The notes: a model not told the origin generated them from the letters alone. Counted from the stretch's first letter, positions 45,993 through 58,155 are shown. The stretch: 64,000 bases of DNA from Hypomyces perniciosus (GCA_008477525.1 SPDT01000007.1:2542001-2606000), one strand, 5' to 3'. Translations and numbers: made by a program.

Positions 45993-46446
45993 GATGGGGG
46001 ATTTCATGGACTAGGATGGAATGGGCATTTATGAAATTCAACGGGTTTGAAGCCCCGAGCTGTACGGAGTATAATTGTGCCATATTGATGACCCAACGTA
46101 TGTACAACAAAAGACAATGCAAGAATAAACCACACCAATAATTGAGGTATCAGTATATATCAACCGCATTCCTATCCCTATTTACACAGACGCCGCGACA
46201 AGTCCGCGAGAATTCCACCTTTCCAAACCTGTTGATATATTAACACCGGCCCAACAATGCCCCATCGCTGCTGTGCCAAACAGTAAACCAAGACTGTCAA
46301 CCCCTAATCATAACATTCACACATTGATCATTGTCACCATCCGCTAGGGGTACCCCTAGAACTTATGGTCATTTTCTGTCAGAATAACCTAGACGCCATA
46401 GATGCTGGTTTCAGGACCCACACAATCATGGGTCTGGCTCCAAGAT
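45993..46446. other. convergent intergenic region
   Basis: About 450 bases between mL49 (+) and SWI1 (-), with a perfect TACGGAGTA at 46063. No gene seen. Confidence 0.6.
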
Positions 46447-48247
46447 CTAGCTTGCTAGGCTGATGATAGTTGACAATTGCTGTAATAAGCCCTCCTTTGT
46501 CCATTCGGGCGATTGCATTGACAGAGCTTCCATGAGAGCCTGCTTAGGTGGTAGGAAGTGTCCAGGGTTTGAGGTCATACCGCTTGCATCTCTTGTTTTC
46601 TCGACTAGTCTCCTTAGTAGGGTGATTGCAACAACGGAGATGTAGACAAGCTCGGGATCCTTTCGGGGCGGTGGGCGGTTCGGACCGCGGTTGAACGCCT
46701 GTGGTTGCTCGTATGTGTGACTCAGGTCCTGGACGAGACGGAAAAGATTTTGCGCAAGACCATTCCCTGATGCCAACCAAAATCTAACCAAGTCGGATTC
46801 GGGGCCAGGCGCCAAAGATGCGATTATCTCCGCTGATAGGAGTCCTTGCATCAAATATGGTTTTCGTACTTCCACAAGCGGTGGCAAACTAGGTGGCCGG
46901 TCTCGTTCTTTGACCCTGTCCGGAATCGGTGATATAGCTAGCGCAAATGTTCGAGTGATCAGGTCGTGCGCCGGGATATTGGTGGCATCGAGAGCGAATA
47001 GGGTTTTGTAGTGGCCTCTATTGGGCTCGTCTCGGGCGAGGAGTTTGGCCAAGGCATCAACAGCGTGAGGGAGATAGGTATGGATGCTCGGGTCGAAGTT
47101 TGTGAAGAAAAGCGCATCGTCAGTCATGACGGGACTGGGTGCCGGCGCGAATGCCAACAAGAATTGCAGAAGACACAGGGCCTGTTCTCGGCCGGGTATT
47201 TCCACCGAACCAGCGATATTAGAGAGGAGAATGACTATATCCTTCATGAAATCAAGGGTATTACTATGTGTTCGAAGCAGCATCGTCCGTGTACCGAGAT
47301 ATCGAATGGCAGTGCAGAGGAATTTAATGACCATCTCTTCGGCAAGGATATTGTGGTTGTCGTTTTGTTCGCCAGGGAAGGAGACATTGCGCAAAATGGT
47401 CAAGATGCAAATAAGTCTATCCACAGCTCGGTCCAGTTCGTAATCCTCGGTACCCAAGACGGGTACATCACGAACCGCCCATCTTTCGATGCGGCAAGCC
47501 CTGACAACATCCTCGTATGAAGTTAGTTGAATATCGTCAGAGACTTGCACCGTATGCTCCGTCAGTAACTCAAGTTGCTCCTCTGCACAATCGATAAGCG
47601 CATCAACCAAATCGTCGCAATATCTCAGTTGCAGAAAATGGGCCTGATTTGGCGAATGTGAGACTGTCGCCAAGTTATCAAGTGCAAGGCGCACTTCTCC
47701 ATGAATTCCGCTTTGCAGACTGCGCGTCAGCGCAGATATGTCAATATTGCCAAGGTCGTTCACTGGCGGCACAACTGGCTTCCACCGTTCTAGTTCTGCA
47801 CCAAGTATGTTCGCCGCATGAAGATCAACGCCACCATATGTTGAGAGCTCTCGTGCGCAGGGATTATAATCTTCCGTTTTAGGCAGTCGGGGCAATAGCT
47901 GTTCAACCACTGCCATCGTGGATTGTCTTCCGTCAGGCTGGCCCATGGGCATGCTCCCAGGCCTAGGGTGCGCAGGGGAAGGCATAGAGAAGTCGGTCGT
48001 GCCAGAAGGGTCGATTCCACGTGAGAGGTTGTTCCTATTGTGGCCGGGAGTAGCATTTGGTTGGTGATGGTGGCCTTGTGGCGTGGGAAACCCGTTGACA
48101 GGAGGTTGTCCAGGTTTTATAGGAGTCTGCTGTTGCAAATGGGGTTGTTGCCCAGGCTGCATCTGGCCCTGGCTAATCTGTTGACCTGGCTGCTGGACCT
48201 GTTTCTGTGGTGTCCCTTGGTTTGCAAGATTGACGTGTTGTTGCTGT

Positions 48248-48291
<44 letters not shown>

Positions 48292-49656
48292 TTGTTGTTG
48301 TTGTTGCTGTTGTTGTTGTTGTTGCTGATGCATCATCCTCTGCTTCTGCTGGGCCATCCACACCTCTTCGAACTTGTGCAAATTGCGCTCATAAATCTGT
48401 TTCAGTGTTGGAGGTACAGATGGAATTTGCGCGGGAAGACCAAGCGCTTGAGCAATATGAGCCCAGCCATTCGCGACTGTTACCGGTTTATATCCACCCC
48501 TAGACTGCACAGCTTGGAATAGCATCATTAAATTGACTGGCCGGTCGCCAATCATGGGGTTGGGATCCAGCGGAAGTCCTTTCGCATTCATGAGGCCGGT
48601 CAAATTCTTCATAAATTGCTCCGGGTTGATGCTCCCCGTAGGGCGATGTTGGGGTCGCATAGGTCCTGGGGGCATCTGGCCGTTTGGCATGCCGGGCATC
48701 TGTTGCTTTGCCATCATCCCGCGTCCCATATTCTGAGCCTGCATCTGGGCCTGCATCTGCATGTTACCTTGGAGCTGCTGCTGTAGTCGTATTTGATATG
48801 CAGCCATCTTTTGTTGCTCTGACATTGGTTGACCCCGTTGCTGCTGCTGTGGTTGTTGCTGCTGTGATTGAGGCTGCTGCTGTGATTGCTGTTGCATTTG
48901 CGGATACATGTTGCCCGGCATCTGACCCATGTGCTGTGGCATCTGGCCCATTTGTTGTGCCATCATCGCACCACCAGCCATCGCGTTCGGATTGGGTGAA
49001 GGGCGCGGGTTTGATGGTGATGGCGCAAACCCAGGATTGTAACCTTGAGGTACATTTTGCATGTACGGATTCGGCTGAGGCGTACCATGCTCTGATGGAA
49101 TTGGTGAGGCCTGGGGAGCGAACTGTTGCGTGTTTGGGGAGAATGGATGCGGTGACGCCGTCGCTACTCTTTGGGGGACGCTTCCAGGTCGCATCTGGTT
49201 CCCCATGATGGGGGATGGGCTCGCGTTCGCTGAGCCGTTGGGTTGTAGATGGGAAAACTGTGACGAGTTTTGCTGTGGCATGGCGCCGCCAGGCTGGAAG
49301 CCTGGAAAGCTTTGTTGTTGTGGCGTTTCGGAGCGCGACGTCGGGAGCATAGCCGGATTCTGTCTCGGAGAGCCGGCGATGCTGTCCTCGCGAGGCCGCG
49401 GTCGTTTTGATGGAATAACAGGATTTGTCTGGTAGACGGGATTCTGGTAGTTGGTCGGTGATGCAAGGCGCATCGGGCCGTTCTGCATGCCAGCCATCTG
49501 CTGCTGATTAGGGAACTGGGCCGCCGGATTAAACTGGCCCAGGTTGGCCATGAAGGCAGAGGGGTCCATCATTGTCCCGGCAGCGTTTGGGTCGTTGATG
49601 TGTTGGAAGCCGTTGCCATTGTGGTTGGAGACGGCGTCATTCATCCAGGCGCTCAT
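46447..49656 (-). CDS. SWI1: SWI1-like ARID subunit of SWI/SNF chromatin remodeller
   Basis: Single exon, 1069 residues. The first 330 residues are Gln/Asn/Pro/Met-rich and disordered. An ARID DNA-binding domain follows at about residues 335-435: NPEQFMKNLTGLMNAKGLPLD, DRPVNLMMLFQAVQSRGGYKPV, ANGWAHIAQALGL, LKQIYERNLHKFEE. Immediately after it is a pure 30-glutamine tract. The C-terminal half is an Armadillo-like helical region as in BAF250/SWI1 (VDRLICILTILRNVSFPGEQNDN, FLCTAIRYLGTRTM). It would be part of the nucleus-located remodelling complex that opens promoters. The tract directly beyond the ARID and the Q/N-rich head resemble yeast Swi1, a known prion former; whether this one forms prions is unknown. 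Confidence 0.92.
48238..48327 (-). repeat. 30-glutamine trinucleotide repeat in SWI1
   Basis: Thirty consecutive CAG/CAA codons (read on the minus strand) without interruption by other residues; the CAG and CAA codons are mixed, with one pure CAG stretch of about nine. It sits directly after the ARID domain. Confidence 0.95.
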
Positions 49657-52600
49657 GGCTATGGGCTGTGCGCAACGACGTTAGCAATCAGCAGGCACTT
49701 CGGCCAAAAGCCCATTGATGGGCGATGGATGGAGACGGGGCGGCACGGTGGGTGGTTTGATAGACGAGAGCGTCAATCGCGAAACGCGGTTTGGTGTGTG
49801 TCTGGTTTCGGGGGGGGGAATGGGAGAACGGGGAGGTAAGCAGCGCTGGTAGGCTGTTGGGCCACCTGCCTGTGTGCTCGCAGGCGCAGCGCACACTGAG
49901 AGGAGTCCCAAAGGGGGAATAGACCAGAGGTACCTCGCCAGACAGTGACAAATGCTAGGAAAAGGACGTACCTTGTGCGCAGTAGCGTGTTAAACACGGG
50001 GCGAATTGCTAATAACAAAGGTACCTTGATTTCGCAGGGGTTGCCGGGCGTTCAGATGTACCTCCCCAGTGCTGCCTCTGAAAGTACAGGCGCAGCGGCT
50101 GCAGGCTATGTTCTCTCAGTGGGTGCAGCGCAGCACGAGAGAGAAATTTTCATCCGTCAGCGCCACCTCAACACCCACGCAGCACCTCAGAATATCCACA
50201 GTCGGGAAAAGGTTTCGCCAGCTGTCAGAATGCAGATACAGATAAGGTGGTAGTAACTTTATCGGTGGCCAGGGGGCGGCGCGCATGTACAGAAGTGCAA
50301 GCGAGGCGATGGTCTTACCTAAGGAAGGAGGAAGGCGCGTCGAGGTGGATGACTGCAAGTCCAGCTGGCCCGGCTGGATTGGCAGGTTGGTTTCAGCCTC
50401 AGTGAAGGGGCCCTTCCAGAGCCAGCTAGCCGTGCTTGGACTAGCCTCTGGCCTAGATCGGAAAAGCCATGTGGGGCATCGACCAATGATGGTGTGATGT
50501 TAGTGATATGATAACTGCTAGCGTCGGGGTATTAGTGCGTCACGCTGTGATAGCGCATTTTTGCTTAACAGATCCAAAGGATACGAATAACAAAATCCTA
50601 TGGTCGTCAGAGACTTGGGTGTGTCCGCCCATCCATTTTCGAATATTCCACTCAGATGAAGCCACAGGACCAGAAACGCCTGTGCGGGCACCTGTTCGTT
50701 TCTTCCCTGAATAAATGATAAAAAAGAAAGAAAAATGCCAAGGAAATGACCCATGAATGGTGCTTATTCGCAGTCGTCGGAAAGCCAATTGTCACAGCCG
50801 AAAACAAACTCGCGTTGAGTGCAAGTTCAAAGTTGACTGTCGGGGATGAATCGCCGCACACACTCAACCGGTGTTCCTTTTTTTCAAGCGATTGAATGGT
50901 TGCCGTCTCATCAGCGCGTGGTCCAGGAAACGGTCCGAAGAGTACTCCCCATTTCGCAAACGGGACTCCAAGAAGCAGCTCATGTATCAATGCTTGACCC
51001 AATATCAACCAATCCAAGCATATTACCAACACCATATTCGAAAAATGGTATTGTGGGTAACATATTTTCAAAGAGCCAGCGGTCTAGTGAAGCCCAATCA
51101 TCCACCCAAAAGATGGACCAGGTGAGCTTCACAACCGGATGATGCCGTGAATGACCAGATTTGATCAGTCTCCCGCTTCGAAATTGGTGGCGTCTTCAAC
51201 AAAGGATAGACGATAATATGGAGTAGGTGCAAAAGCGGGTACTACTACCAAGTGCCACTGATGATTCCCTCGCCCTTAGGAACACTATTAGCATGCAAAA
51301 AAACTGCAGAGTCACACCGGGGAAAGCTGGGCCAGCCCATTTTGCTCGCACCTTTTCATTGCTCCCACAGCCGCGGCAGCATTGAGATTTCGGTGCTACT
51401 TCCCCCAAAGTCTGGTTTGTTTGGTTCCGGCTTGATAGCAATGCACTGCACGCTGACCAAACGGGGGTGCCAGAGCGGCCCCACCACAGCCACGAACCGG
51501 GCTTGTCCCTCATGCAGCTTGTTTGCTTGGACGCCTCACGCCCACCACCGCGTTGAGTTGAATCAGACACTTGGAAATTCGCCCGCAGCTGAAATCTCTC
51601 GAGCTTGGCAAATGAAAGATCCTTCTCGTACTGAGATGGCGTGGGCATGGCGCGGGTAAATTTCCTGCCCTTGCTGGGATGACCCGGATGGGATGAATCT
51701 CGGGGTTGTCGTGTCGCCTTGTGACGCCGTTTGATCACTGATGCCGCTGTCCAGTCTCCACAGGGTCAGCCACCCCTGTCACAACGCACGCTCGATGGCC
51801 AGAACAGTACCGCTGGTCGATGGTTGAGTCTTTTCGACGGCCCCTCCGACGTGAGTAATTGTGCCATGGTGATGGTTTTTGCTTGAAGCACCTCATCGAT
51901 GAAATTCCGTCATCATTTTTCGTTTCGTAGGCTCTGGTGGTGAAGAATTCCGCGTATCTGTCATATCCATTGCGCTGGTCGTTCTGCCCACTAACACCAG
52001 TGATTCGTGGGGTCTGCGCTGCTTTCGTGAGGTACCTTGGTCGCCAGATACAGGCAATGGAAGTGAGCTCCTCAAAGATTCGAGCCACGCACGGCAACAC
52101 GCAAAGAAAATAGCGTTACGGATGATAGAAAGAAGTTTGGGAAGAGGGGAAACGAGCATAGTGAAGGAAGAAAAATGGGAAGAAACGGGGAAGGGGGGAA
52201 GGAGAGGCCTAAAGCTACGTACAGCGCCTGCCGACTGGCCTGCCTAAGTACCAATGGCCCTGACCTGGCCTTCTTCCAGTTACAGCCTGCAACCCAGCAT
52301 AACACAGCGCACGCAGGCAGGCTCGTACATTCTGGACAGGTAATAATGGCACACAAAAAAACACATTCTCCGCCGCTAGCCTCATGGCTTCCTGCCACCA
52401 GCAACCACATCTGCTGCTATTCATCACAATGATCTGATCTGCTTCATTCTACCCTTTGCTTTGGCCTGCTACAAAGCAATGGCCCCAAAGCAGGCAAGCA
52501 AGCAGGAGCGAAAAATGGCCGGTTATTTTCGCTCATTTCTCCCCTGGGAATGTGTCCCCAGAAATCCTCAGATCACTCTGGATGTCATCTCCACAGCCCA

Positions 52601-54389
52601 TGCACTGCCCAACGGAACACCACCAACCGCTTGGCACACCACTGCCCTGGAAAACAGAAACGGAAGACGAGTGAATGGCTTTCTTTTTCTCCCTTTGATG
52701 ACCGGGTTGATATGTATGTAGTATGTACGGAGTGTCCTGATGGAGTCGGTGTTTGTGGCGTTTGTGGGAGCCGTTCTACATATGTACAGTTCGACCGCCC
52801 ATCTTCCAGACAACGAGACACGGGCACACACACTCTCCACCTCGAGCATTCATGTGGTCCCTTTCTCGCAAATCTATCCTGCCCAGAACCCCTCTTTCTT
52901 CACCGCGGCTTTTCGGGCTGATTGGGCTGAAGTCTGTCGGTTTTATGTATTTCGACCTGGCTTTTACTACTCGTAAATAGCTGTCTGCCATATATGTGGC
53001 TCGAGCCTGGCCCAACCGCGCTCCCGCCCTTCCATTTCTCACCATCCATCACATCACCCCACATTACATTTACGAGAGCTGTTTGATTGATAGACGGTGG
53101 CGAGTTTCATTTAGCATCGTTACGGTGTTGTTGCGATACTTTCCTTGCCTGCCCCTTGGTTGGCTGTGATCCGCGGGCAAAAGAAGGGGTTCTCGCAGGC
53201 GCCATCATAAATGACGTGTTGTTACGACCATAAAACAGCGACCCAGAAGTGTTGCGAAACTGTGTCGTACATCAAAACATGGAAAGATGTTTTTCATCTG
53301 ACATATCAAGACCAGAAGCAAAAGAAAAACCGCGACGGAACACTCCCATCGTCCTCCATCAGCCGAGATTGCCAGTGTGTTACCTGACGCATCCTCGGCA
53401 GTTCTCGTCTCGTTCATTATGCTTGCCTTTTATACTCGTACGGTGTGGTGGAGCATGATTATCCAATCCCGGGTCTGTCTGATTCGCTTCTATTCATGCT
53501 TTTCTCTTGTGCTCCATGATTGCGCATGCGGCGGCTGTTCTGGAGAGCAAGCATCATCACCACCACCTCAGGTAATGCTGTCTCACCAAGTCAGCCATCC
53601 CGTATCCGCATCAATGCAGGGAGTGATTGGTTGAGGGATCCAAATCATCTACTCGTATGGTGAGTTTTGCCGCCGGCAAGTACCTACTTCGTTCAAGCTT
53701 CACAATTCGTCCATGGTTGAGTTGATCAAGGATAGTGTATCCAATCGAAAAGCTCCCCACATGCCCAACCTGGTGGAGTTTACTAGTATTCTCGCGCCGA
53801 GATGCAGCCCACGGTCATCATTGATTGAATAATCAAAATTGCTGTTGACGATATCCAGGCGCATGCTGCATGCTGCACAGTTCGTGGCGTCTGCTACAGC
53901 CTCACTGTCCGAACCCAATGCTATTACATATCATATCGAAGGAAACAAGATGAATTTACGACGATGATCAAAACGCGCTGTGGTGCCAAAACCGATCGAT
54001 ACCCCATCCAAGGTAGCGTAGCGTCGTCGTCTTCCAATCAGTCAATACATGTGTCACGTATTAACCCGGGACCCGAAGCAAGCGTCCTTGGAAGAACTAA
54101 CTAGACCTATTGGGGGGACAAATAAGTGCTACGTTTTATAGGTACGGTGTACTCATCATGTTCAGAGGCATAAGCTATCGTCAGTAGTTTGTGACGACAC
54201 AGGATAGCTTGAAAGCTAGGTATGGACTGCTGTAAGCACAATTTAAGTCGTAGGCACAACGTCGACACACATGGCATCGAGCATCTCTCAGTAGTTGGAA
54301 TTGCGTCGAGTTCTTCTCGAGTTATCCGGATGACAATATCCCTTCAAGTGGATTGCATTTTCCCTGATGATTTCTTCAACACGATATTT
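49657..54389. other. long gene-poor region upstream of SWI1
   Basis: About 4.7 kb in which no gene can be supported. Open frames up to 180 codons (for example 51196-51738, minus) have no domain, signal peptide or splice structure that convinces. The first kilobase is GC-rich and probably holds the SWI1 promoter and leader, including a G-rich patch at 49810-49836. Long leaders or noncoding transcripts are possible but not visible. Confidence 0.5.
49810..49836 (+). promoter_or_regulatory. G-rich patch with four G runs
   Basis: G9, GGG, GGGG and GG runs within 27 bases, about 155 bases before the SWI1 start codon (which is on the minus strand). A G-quadruplex is possible on the plus strand. Role unproven. 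Confidence 0.35.
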
Positions 54390-54392
54390 TCG

Positions 54393-55485
54393 CTATTTTT
54401 TTTTAAAAAAAATACAGCTTCGCACTCCATCCTTGAGCACATCGCGAGACCCGGCGTGTACCGTATTAAAGTTACATACTAAGTCACCCCAACACACCGG
54501 GTTAATAAACGTAGCTTTTTCGACTCCGTAAAGGTAAATCTTATAAAGCCATCGAATAAGGCCATTTTCGTACACTCGGTTCTCTCTGTATGGTGTCTTA
54601 CACGAGGAGCTAATAAAGTGCATCAAATCGACCCTCCGTAAAGCTGCCAGTTCAGTATCCTTGTCCACGGTTCGCATTTCCATCCAGAACCTGGCGAGCT
54701 CGCTGAACCCCCGGTGAAGAGTCGGAAGCCAGATGATCCCCGATGTCTTTAATACAGGGGAGCGGGTATTCGTATGGAGGGCGTCAGTAGAGGCAAGGGC
54801 CCTTTTCGATATCTGTAATCTGTTCCTCCGGTATGGAGGATTGCCAATACCAAGAACATATGTATTGTAGTGTTGCTAACCAAATCGAATCCACTCTGAC
54901 ATAGGTACATAGGTGCTGGAACCCAATTACATTAGTAAATATCACCGATCCAGGCGGGAGGCTGATCAAGCCCTGAGCTGAGTTCTTTGTCTTGGGAAGT
55001 CGTGGATTCAGGACATCTTGGAAGTTTGGCGGTGTGCCCAGGCCGTTCAGCTCTCTCGTCCAAGCCAGGTGGCGAACGAAGATGATTGGGGTTGAAGTAA
55101 TTGGCTCTGTCAGCCATGGGTTAAGAATATCCTTAAAGTTAGAAGGGGTGCCTTCATTCATAGGTCGTGCGATCACCCCGTCAAAGCCGGGAGGCGGGCG
55201 GATGAGAACCCGGATTGAGGGAGCTGGCCAACTTGGCCATGGGCGAGGAGTTAGACCTTTTTCTGTGTGTGTTCATCAGGCTTGGGTGTTTTTGATATAC
55301 GAAGTATATAGGCTGAAAATGACTTCCTCGCCTGAAATAAGCATGTACCTGTTGCTATCCGCTGGTCCTGTCAAGGGATGTGGATACAACGCGCCAGATG
55401 TGGACTTGAGGTCTTTCCGCCGTTCCACATTGTATGGTTTGCTGGTGATGACAACACCTGTCAGCGCTATTGGTAGTTGAATGTC
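54393..55485 (-). CDS. unrecognised multi-exon gene candidate with two internal repeats
   Basis: Not a recognised family. Reading on the minus strand, one frame is open from 55485 to about 54880 except for two adjacent TGA codons (55273-55278). These are removed by an intron 55232-55300 (GTATAT donor, CTAAC branch, CCAAG acceptor). A second intron 54876-54945 (GTGATA..GGTTAG) joins to a further open stretch reaching 54602 (GTAAGA donor) or 54393. The product contains two units 38 residues apart, GTPSNFKDILNPWL and GTPPNFQDVLNPRL (DNA 55111-55152 and 54997-55038). Six of the unchanged residues use different third bases, as expected from selection on protein. The start is unresolved (upstream exon missing) and the last exon is uncertain. 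It could be a lineage-specific gene or a decaying copy of a family found elsewhere. Confidence 0.4.
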
Positions 55486-56432
55486 TTATAGCGAGTTGGA
55501 TGTATTTGGTTTGTTGTACTGTAAGCTTGTTTCTGGACATTTATGTCCAGGAAGACGCAGGCCGCCGAGGATATCTGATTGTTTGGCGCTTCCGTTTGTT
55601 GTTTCCTGCGCATCCGGCCTTTAGGGCTTCGATAATATTGTAGGAATTATAATTCAAAGTACCCCATGTGCCTAGTTAGGGATGAATGTTGCAGGGTAGA
55701 GGTCGAAAGGTGATGACTTGGGGCTTGTGAAAGGTCAGAGTGGCTGTTATTTATAGGCAACAAGATGTTGAGGTGGATATGTAGAACTAAAAATAGCAAA
55801 TGTAGAAACAGTGTATTTCCTCTTTGATTAACCTATGCGTCTTATGACGAACTCGATTGAACCTCTTAACCGCTGCGTTTATCCGAAACTTAAGTGTGCC
55901 ACCCTCAGTAACTGTTTCTCGCGAGCATGATTCTCCTATTGAAGCAACCACAATTACCTGAGTATAATAGGATCAACCTATTATTATATACCATGGCATG
56001 CTTAATTTTACTTGGATAATTTCTCTTGCGTCAGATGCTATTATGGTAGAGCATTTCCGGTGGTAGTCACTAATGGCCATTCACCACGTTAAGCACTACT
56101 GTTCGTATGGACTGATCCACAATTTAGTACCGAAACTTCATGTAATATACCCTTTATTCACATGGGCTAGGTTTCAATGTAGAGGGCGAAGCTTGGTGAT
56201 TTTGGTCATAAAAATCTTCTAACACCAATAGGGCCGCTGATCACTTATTGACAAACCTCCATCCTTGACCACCAACACTCTCCTATCGCAAAATTGACAT
56301 CCTTCACAATTCGACTCGCAACCTGTACAAATAGAACTAACAAGCCAAGCCCACAGAGAGCCATACAAGATTCGTAAAGAGTAGAATAAACCTAGGGATT
56401 TAGGGGTGTAGGGTAACAATTTGTTGGGTGGA
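55486..56432. other. AT-rich intergenic region
   Basis: About 950 bases between the orphan candidate and the 3' end of UTP6; AT-rich, no supportable gene. It may include the promoter or first exon of the orphan candidate. Confidence 0.5.
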
Positions 56433-57687
56433 TTAAGCCCTCATACCACCTAGTTTTCCCTTCGTATGTTCCAACACAGCTCTAAGATCCTCATCCAGAT
56501 CTTGCAACCCAAGATATGCGTCTATCCAGGCTATCGTCTTTAGCTCCAACATCGTCCTGTCCGTAGTAACCTTCAAGTACGATCCTAACCGCTCCAGAAC
56601 AGCCCCCAGGTTTCGCGGGAAGTCCGCGGTGTAGGGTGATACACCCAAAATTGGCTGTCGGATGTGGCAGTTGAGGACGGATGGGTGATATTTGTATTTC
56701 TCATCCAGCCTATCCAGAACGTGCTGGGATATCCTTGACTGGACGGTGAGCTCCCTGAAAGATGCAAACATGACGAAGAACTTTTCTCCAACGTCGGGGC
56801 TGAAAAATGGTTGCTTTAGCGATATATCGAAGATAGCAATAGGGATAGCTCCATCCATGGCGGGGTTAGACTGAAGTTCTCGTGCAGCTTGGTGGTCGAT
56901 AGCCCTGGCCTCTTCATTGGAGGGCTCTGGTAGGAGCAGGCCGCCCTCTATATCCTCATCATCGCTGTCCAACATGCGAAGCTCATCATCGTCGTTATCA
57001 GGACGGGGTAGAGCCGCAGGCTGTTTCGTCTTCGTCTGCTTCTCCTGCATCCTTTTCAGCCACTCCATCTCGCACTTTGCGTACTCGACCCATAACGAGC
57101 AATCCTTCGTGCAGAACCGGCAGCCTCTCATGAAGTAACTCCTTGCAGCTGACATGTCTCCATTGCGCGCGGATCGCTTGCCTGCTACTATCCACATCTC
57201 TGGGTCCTTGGGCATCATTCGAAGAGCCTTGGCCATGGTCTTCCGCCAGCGTTTTGCCGCCTTGATGCTGGCCGTATATTTGAGGTACTCGCGCCACAAC
57301 GCTCCACTTCCGGGATGTCTATTCACAGCTCTCTCGTAGATTGATAGCACTCGACCCTGGCCGGCGTGTGCAGAGTTGAGGTGGCGGATCTTGAGTCGCG
57401 TGCAGCGTTTGGAGCGGAGTGACTCGAGAGACTTCTCCCACTGGGCGTACGAGGACCATTCGGATGGGGTATTTCCAGGTGACAGAATCTTATGTTCGAA
57501 ATCATTTCGCTTTTTCACAATTGAACGGATTTCATCCTGGAATCTGGGGGTGAGCAATTGGTCAATCCGAATTGGCTGCTGGTCTTGCGAGACGAACCTT
57601 GGTGAATATTTCTTTATCTTCCCATTCTCGTAGTTGCGGTACCGACCGCTCGAGATAGAATCTTGCCTTTTCCGCAACTCCAGCCAT
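56433..57687 (-). CDS. UTP6: U3 snoRNP component Utp6
   Basis: Two exons, 57598-57687 and 56433-57536 (397 residues). Start MAGVAEKARFYLERSVPQLREWEDKEIFTK|DEIRSIVKKRNDFEHKI is the family N-terminus; the bar marks the intron (GTTCGT donor, CCAG acceptor). HAT-type helical repeats follow: YAQWEKSLESLRSKR, VLSIYERAVNRHPGSGALWREYLKYT, AKALRMMPKDPEMWIVAGKRSARNGDMSAARSYFMRGCRFC, LWVEYAKCEMEWLKRM. An acidic insert comes next (NDDDELRMLDSDDEDIEG) and then C-terminal helices. Utp6 belongs to the UTP-B module of the small-subunit processome, needed for 18S rRNA maturation in the nucleolus. It is slightly shorter than the yeast protein. Divergent from CWH43. Confidence 0.93.
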
Positions 57688-58155
57688 GTTGACGGCCTTT
57701 TTCGTGGAGTAATTTTCCGATTCTTGGGACTAGCTGTCAGCAGCAACAGAAATTGAAGCTGATGTTCCAAGAAGTTTTCACGAGGCTGATGGGAAATTTT
57801 AGCGGGGCTTGGGGGTGGTGTGTTCCACAGGCGGCAGTGGGCCAGCCTTGTCCAGCTTGGGTTCGTTAGGCTCGCCTATGTACGGAGTAAAAGAAGTTCC
57901 AAACAAGGTCGGCGCCAGCCAGAGAGAGCTCGCGCCGACTGGGGTCTCCGAGACGTGTTCAAACCACCCACCAATTCCAATCCCTGTCTCTGTCTCCACA
58001 CGGCGGAAGGGCGAATTGCTGACACGATCGCGAAAAGTACGAGGCACGAGCTGTTGGTTTCGTTTCCCCTCCGTTGATCTTCCATTGTTTGTTCTCTGCC
58101 TCGGATGCTCCGGCTGCTCTTTTAATCGCGTTCTTTTTGCCTTTCCTTTGTCGCA
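57688..58155. promoter_or_regulatory. divergent promoter region of UTP6 and CWH43
   Basis: 468 bases between the two start codons, with a perfect TACGGAGTA at 57891-57899 in the middle. No further gene. Confidence 0.6.

Noticed and set aside
48040..48522. Leu-rich 160-codon frame opposite the SWI1 polyglutamine tract
   Set aside because: Antisense of CAG/CAA codons gives poly-Leu; an artefact of the repeat.
51196..51738. 180-codon open frame in the gene-poor region
   Set aside because: No signal peptide, domain or splice context; composition typical of random frames.
57598..57770. Upstream extension of the UTP6 reading frame to 57770
   Set aside because: That frame reads through the intron; the conserved Utp6 N-terminus is obtained only by splicing from the ATG at 57687.
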